From an uncultured Dyadobacter sp. (lineage in GTDB: Bacteria; Bacteroidota; Bacteroidia; Cytophagales; Spirosomataceae): a stretch of 9,595 nucleotides of DNA. Location of the stretch: contig CAMLNK010000079.1 of assembly GCA_946481035.1 (NCBI GenBank), positions 1-9,595 of the forward strand. Reading direction: 5' to 3'. Below the pieces are notes generated by a model, which saw only the letters and a program-made list of their open reading frames with translations, ran no database searches and was not told the origin of the DNA. A program made the translations under genes and the position numbers. Positions 7,593-9,595 of the stretch are shown one piece after another (positions within the stretch are counted from its first letter, which is position 1; the number at the start of each line of letters is the position of its first letter).

Positions 7593-8192
7593 TTAGAGGT
7601 TCTTGATGAAAGCGTTAACAGAGTCGTCCATTACTTTTTTGTTCATTTGAGAGTCATCGATATCCGAGCAGCGCATCATTACGATCGAAATCAGGCCGTG
7701 TAGTACTGACCAGAACGCATAAATTTTGAAGCAAGTTTCCTCATCTGAAGATTTATTATCTTTTACGATTCCCTCAATCGCCTCGGCAATATGTTCACGG
7801 AAGCTGTTGAACTCCGGCTTTGCCTTGCCCGGGCTTGAACAGGGCATTCCCAAACCGTACATGAGCTGATAGTATTCGGGATTTTTAAAAGCAAAGGTCC
7901 AGTAAGTCTCGGCGTGGGCCCTTAGCCGTTCTTCCGGATCCGCATATTTGCGCTTGTCTTTTTCCAGTAATCTATCGAGTAACCGGAAACCGTCCATAGA
8001 AAGTTCAAACAAGATCGCTTCTTTATTTTCGAAGTGATCGTAGATTACCGGTACGCTGTATTCGATGGCATCGGCTATCTTCCTGATTGACAGGGATTGC
8101 CAGCCTTCTTCTTTGACCAATTGCAAGGCCACCGCCAGGATATTGGTCCGCATATTTTCTTTTTGCCGTATTTTTCGTTCGAGGATTCCCAT
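7593..8192 (-). CDS. TetR-family transcriptional repressor of the efflux operon
   Basis: This cytosolic dimeric repressor probably senses a pump substrate or related small molecule. From the ATG at 8192 it has 199 residues, normal for the family. The N-terminal DNA-binding domain (about 14-64) shows the family pattern LVKEEGWQSLSIRKIADAIE followed by the recognition helix region YSVPVIYDHFENKEAIL. The C-terminal ligand and dimer domain contains FAFKNPEYYQLMYGLGMP, which recalls TetR C-terminal domains of the WHG-like type. The frame extends to a TTG at 8225, but that codon lies inside the -7 box and would place translation before the expected transcript start, so the ATG is chosen. It sits directly upstream of the adaptor in the same direction. 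The stop is followed by eight T in the coding strand, but no GC-rich stem was found before them, so some readthrough into the adaptor is possible. Confidence 0.92.
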   Translation of the reverse strand: MGILERKIRQKENMRTNILAVALQLVKEEGWQSLSIRKIADAIEYSVPVIYDHFENKEAILFELSMDGFRLLDRLLEKDKRKYADPEERLRAHAETYWTFAFKNPEYYQLMYGLGMPCSSPGKAKPEFNSFREHIAEAIEGIVKDNKSSDEETCFKIYAFWSVLHGLISIVMMRCSDIDDSQMNKKVMDDSVNAFIKNL

Positions 8193-8209
8193 GGTAATGC
8201 AAGATTTAC

Positions 8210-8222
8210 CTAACGATGTTAG
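8210..8222. promoter_or_regulatory. TetR-type operator at the tetR transcription start
   Basis: CTAACGATGTTAG is a perfect palindrome with five pairs per arm around GAT. It starts at the base next to the -7 box and should cover the transcription start of tetR, 18 bases from its ATG. Such a position suits autorepression. The near-identical site before the adaptor supports it as the recognition sequence of the adjacent repressor. Confidence 0.7.
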
Positions 8223-8253
8223 CAAAGGTAAGGCGGGTTTTTGAGATTGTCAA
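8223..8253 (-). promoter_or_regulatory. Promoter of tetR (Bacteroidota -33/-7 type)
   Basis: On the - strand a TTG at 8253-8251 (within GTTGAC) is followed after exactly 20 bases by TACCTTTG (8230-8223), a full match to the TAnnTTTG -7 consensus of Bacteroidota. Transcription would start within the operator palindrome, giving a short leader before the ATG at 8192. This is the best promoter match in the window. Confidence 0.75.
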
Positions 8254-8261
8254 CTTTGACC

Positions 8262-8282
8262 GCCGACGGCCGACCGCCGACT
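8262..8282. repeat. Three tandem 7-bp units (GCCGACN)
   Basis: GCCGACG, GCCGACC and GCCGACT follow one another without a gap. A longer direct repeat, GACCGCCGAC, also occurs at 8258-8267 and 8272-8281. The array lies just upstream of the -33 box of tetR, outside any gene. Copy number could vary by slippage, but nothing here shows a function. Confidence 0.6.
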
Positions 8283-8330
8283 GCGGAGCGGTTGCGAACA
8301 GGTTACCTTTGCACTGCAGGGCGACGGACT

Positions 8331-8360
8331 AAAATCGTGCCCGGCGCGCGCGCGGGCACG
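8331..8360 (-). terminator. Intrinsic terminator of the L,D-transpeptidase gene
   Basis: Read on the - strand, CGTGCCCG and CGGGCACG form an eight-pair stem around a GC-only loop, and the second arm is followed by ATTTT. The hairpin begins three bases after the TGA at 8366-8364. It should end transcription of the transpeptidase gene before the tetR promoter, separating the two units. The U run is short, which keeps certainty moderate. Confidence 0.65.
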
Positions 8361-8363
8361 GTG

Positions 8364-9595
8364 TCAGCGAATTACCGCCTGGGCAACGGGCATTTCGTTG
8401 TTGCCAAAGAGCCTTTCCGCCATCTTGCGGTCGTGCCCGTATACATCCTTGCGGAACTGCAAATTGCCGTGTTGATCCACCCAGGAGGTGAAATAGCCAA
8501 TGAAAACGGGCATTTCGTTCTTGCCGCGGAGCCGTACATATTTCTCTTTTCCTGCATTCATCGCCGCCGTAATCTTCTCGCTCGTCCAGGTGCTGTCGCG
8601 TCGCAGGAGCCATTCTGCCAGTTTTTTAGGTTCTGAAAGACGAATGCATCCGTGGCTGAACGCCCGCTGACTTTCCTTGAAGAGGCTTTTGCTAGGCGTA
8701 TCGTGGAAATAAATGCTATAACTGTTCGGAAAGAGGAATTTTACCAATCCCAGGGAGTTGGATTTGCCCGGTTTTTGCCGCACCGAACCGCCGTTCCACT
8801 CCATATTATGCCGTGCCAGATAGTTCTTATTCTTCTTAATTCCAGGCAAAACTTCCTTTTTGAGAATGCTCGAAGGCACATTCCAGTAGGGGCTGAATAC
8901 TATCTGATTTAAAGTACCTGAAAAAATGACAGTGCTATTGGCCTCGGAACCCACTACAACCACCATGTCGAATGACAATTTGCCATCTTCGTAGGCGTGC
9001 AAGGTGAATTCGGGAATGTTTACCAGAATATAATCGGTAGGAGGGGCCGCCGGCATCCAGCGAATCCGCTCCATATTGATGAGCATCTGGCGAATGCGAC
9101 TGGCGACGGGCACATTCAACTCTTTGAAAAACGCGGGGCCGGTAACGCCCGTCTGTTTTTGTCCGACGCGTTGCTGGAAATGCCTAACGGCGTTAGTAAG
9201 CGTGGTATCGAATATGGGCGTGCTATCCGGTTCCGGAAGGTCACCCAGCAAATGCAGCCGGGATTTCAAAGCTACGAGCAGCGTGTCGCGGTCGCCCTCG
9301 CGAAACTTTTTGGTAGTGGCAAGCGTGTCAGGTTCGCCATTTTTAGTTAATGCGTAATATTGTAATACTTTCTCTTTCAGTAGATTATAATGCCTGTTGA
9401 CAGGTTCATAAGCAGCAACATTCTGACCTTTGTTCTTCAGAAGGGAGTCCAGGAAAACCTCCGGGTTCAGCTTCCGGCGGGGAATAAACCAGTTGAGTTC
9501 CTGCGTATTGATTTGATGGTCGCCGGAGTAGGCGAGGTCGGTATAGCGAAAAAACTGTTCCGTAAGTGCAAGCTCCGCATCGACGACCAGTGCAT
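8364..9595 (-). CDS. L,D-transpeptidase, YcbB/YkuD type (5' end missing)
   Basis: This periplasmic peptidoglycan enzyme forms L,D-cross-links (3-3 links between diaminopimelate residues in Gram-negatives) or attaches proteins to the wall. The - strand frame is open from the window edge to the TGA at 8366-8364, giving 409 visible residues without a start. A TTG at 9269 looks like a start but is internal, because the same frame continues upstream with good domain content. Residues 1 to about 75 (LALTEQFFRYTDLAYSG) match the scaffold domain typical of YcbB-like enzymes. Residues about 100-160 resemble a PG_binding_1 domain (LTNAVRHFQQRVG). Residues about 188-333 form the YkuD domain, with His297 in FHDTPSKSLF and the nucleophile Cys316 in SHGCIR, with His314. 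Promoter and signal peptide lie outside the window. It has its own terminator and is probably not part of the efflux operon. Confidence 0.93.
   Translation of the reverse strand, partial: ALVVDAELALTEQFFRYTDLAYSGDHQINTQELNWFIPRRKLNPEVFLDSLLKNKGQNVAAYEPVNRHYNLLKEKVLQYYALTKNGEPDTLATTKKFREGDRDTLLVALKSRLHLLGDLPEPDSTPIFDTTLTNAVRHFQQRVGQKQTGVTGPAFFKELNVPVASRIRQMLINMERIRWMPAAPPTDYILVNIPEFTLHAYEDGKLSFDMVVVVGSEANSTVIFSGTLNQIVFSPYWNVPSSILKKEVLPGIKKNKNYLARHNMEWNGGSVRQKPGKSNSLGLVKFLFPNSYSIYFHDTPSKSLFKESQRAFSHGCIRLSEPKKLAEWLLRRDSTWTSEKITAAMNAGKEKYVRLRGKNEMPVFIGYFTSWVDQHGNLQFRKDVYGHDRKMAERLFGNNEMPVAQAVIR

Noticed and set aside
8304..8311. TACCTTTG on the + strand, a match to the -7 consensus
   Set aside because: No TTG lies at the right distance upstream and no + strand gene follows, so it is unlikely to be an active promoter.
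8241..8636. 131-codon + strand frame over the tetR upstream region and the transpeptidase end
   Set aside because: It runs through the heptamer repeat and the GC-rich terminator into antisense of the YkuD gene, so it is not supported as coding.
8364..9269. Reading the transpeptidase as a complete 301-residue protein starting at 9269
   Set aside because: The start would be a TTG inside a frame that stays open to the window edge and encodes scaffold-domain sequence upstream. The gene is therefore partial and longer.

Overview
The window looks like chromosomal DNA of a Bacteroidota bacterium. The clues are promoter boxes of the Bacteroidota type (TTG, about 20 bases, then TAnnTTTG), A/T-rich sequence without Shine-Dalgarno motifs before the start codons, and the style of the efflux proteins. 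The roughly even base composition and the protein style would fit a Cytophagales member such as Dyadobacter, but that is an impression and not a database result.

Left part, + strand (1-1230): possibly the end of an upstream reading frame, then two very small two-helix membrane proteins in tandem (109-297 and 327-512) that resemble each other and that I cannot name. They are followed by a complete ribose-5-phosphate isomerase A gene, rpiA (556-1230). A 317-base spacer with a strong, near-symmetrical hairpin terminator separates rpiA from the convergent efflux operon.

Middle part, - strand (8192 down to 1548): a complete tripartite RND efflux locus. Read in the direction of transcription it is a TetR-family repressor (8192-7593), a lipoprotein periplasmic adaptor (7501-6320), an HAE1/AcrB-type inner-membrane pump (6182-3024) and a NodT/OprM-type outer-membrane lipoprotein channel (2969-1548). 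The three structural proteins should form one envelope-spanning proton-driven exporter. A 13-bp palindrome of the form CTAACGRTGTTAR occurs twice, once overlapping the expected start of tetR transcription and once between the -33 and -7 boxes of the adaptor promoter. This indicates autoregulation and repression of the pump by the same TetR protein. The 137-base gap between adaptor and pump contains two RNA hairpins whose pairing is best in the transcribed orientation.

Right part, - strand (9595 down to 8364): an L,D-transpeptidase of the YcbB type that is cut by the window edge. It carries the C-terminal part of the scaffold domain, a peptidoglycan-binding domain and the YkuD catalytic domain with an SHGCIR motif. 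A GC-rich terminator follows its stop codon, and three tandem 7-bp units (GCCGACN) lie between it and the tetR promoter. A third copy of the TetR-type palindrome lies inside this gene.

No mobile element, CRISPR array, tRNA or rRNA was seen. The efflux locus is of a familiar type. The less ordinary items are the operator set, the structured adaptor-pump spacer, and the unnamed small membrane-protein pair before rpiA.
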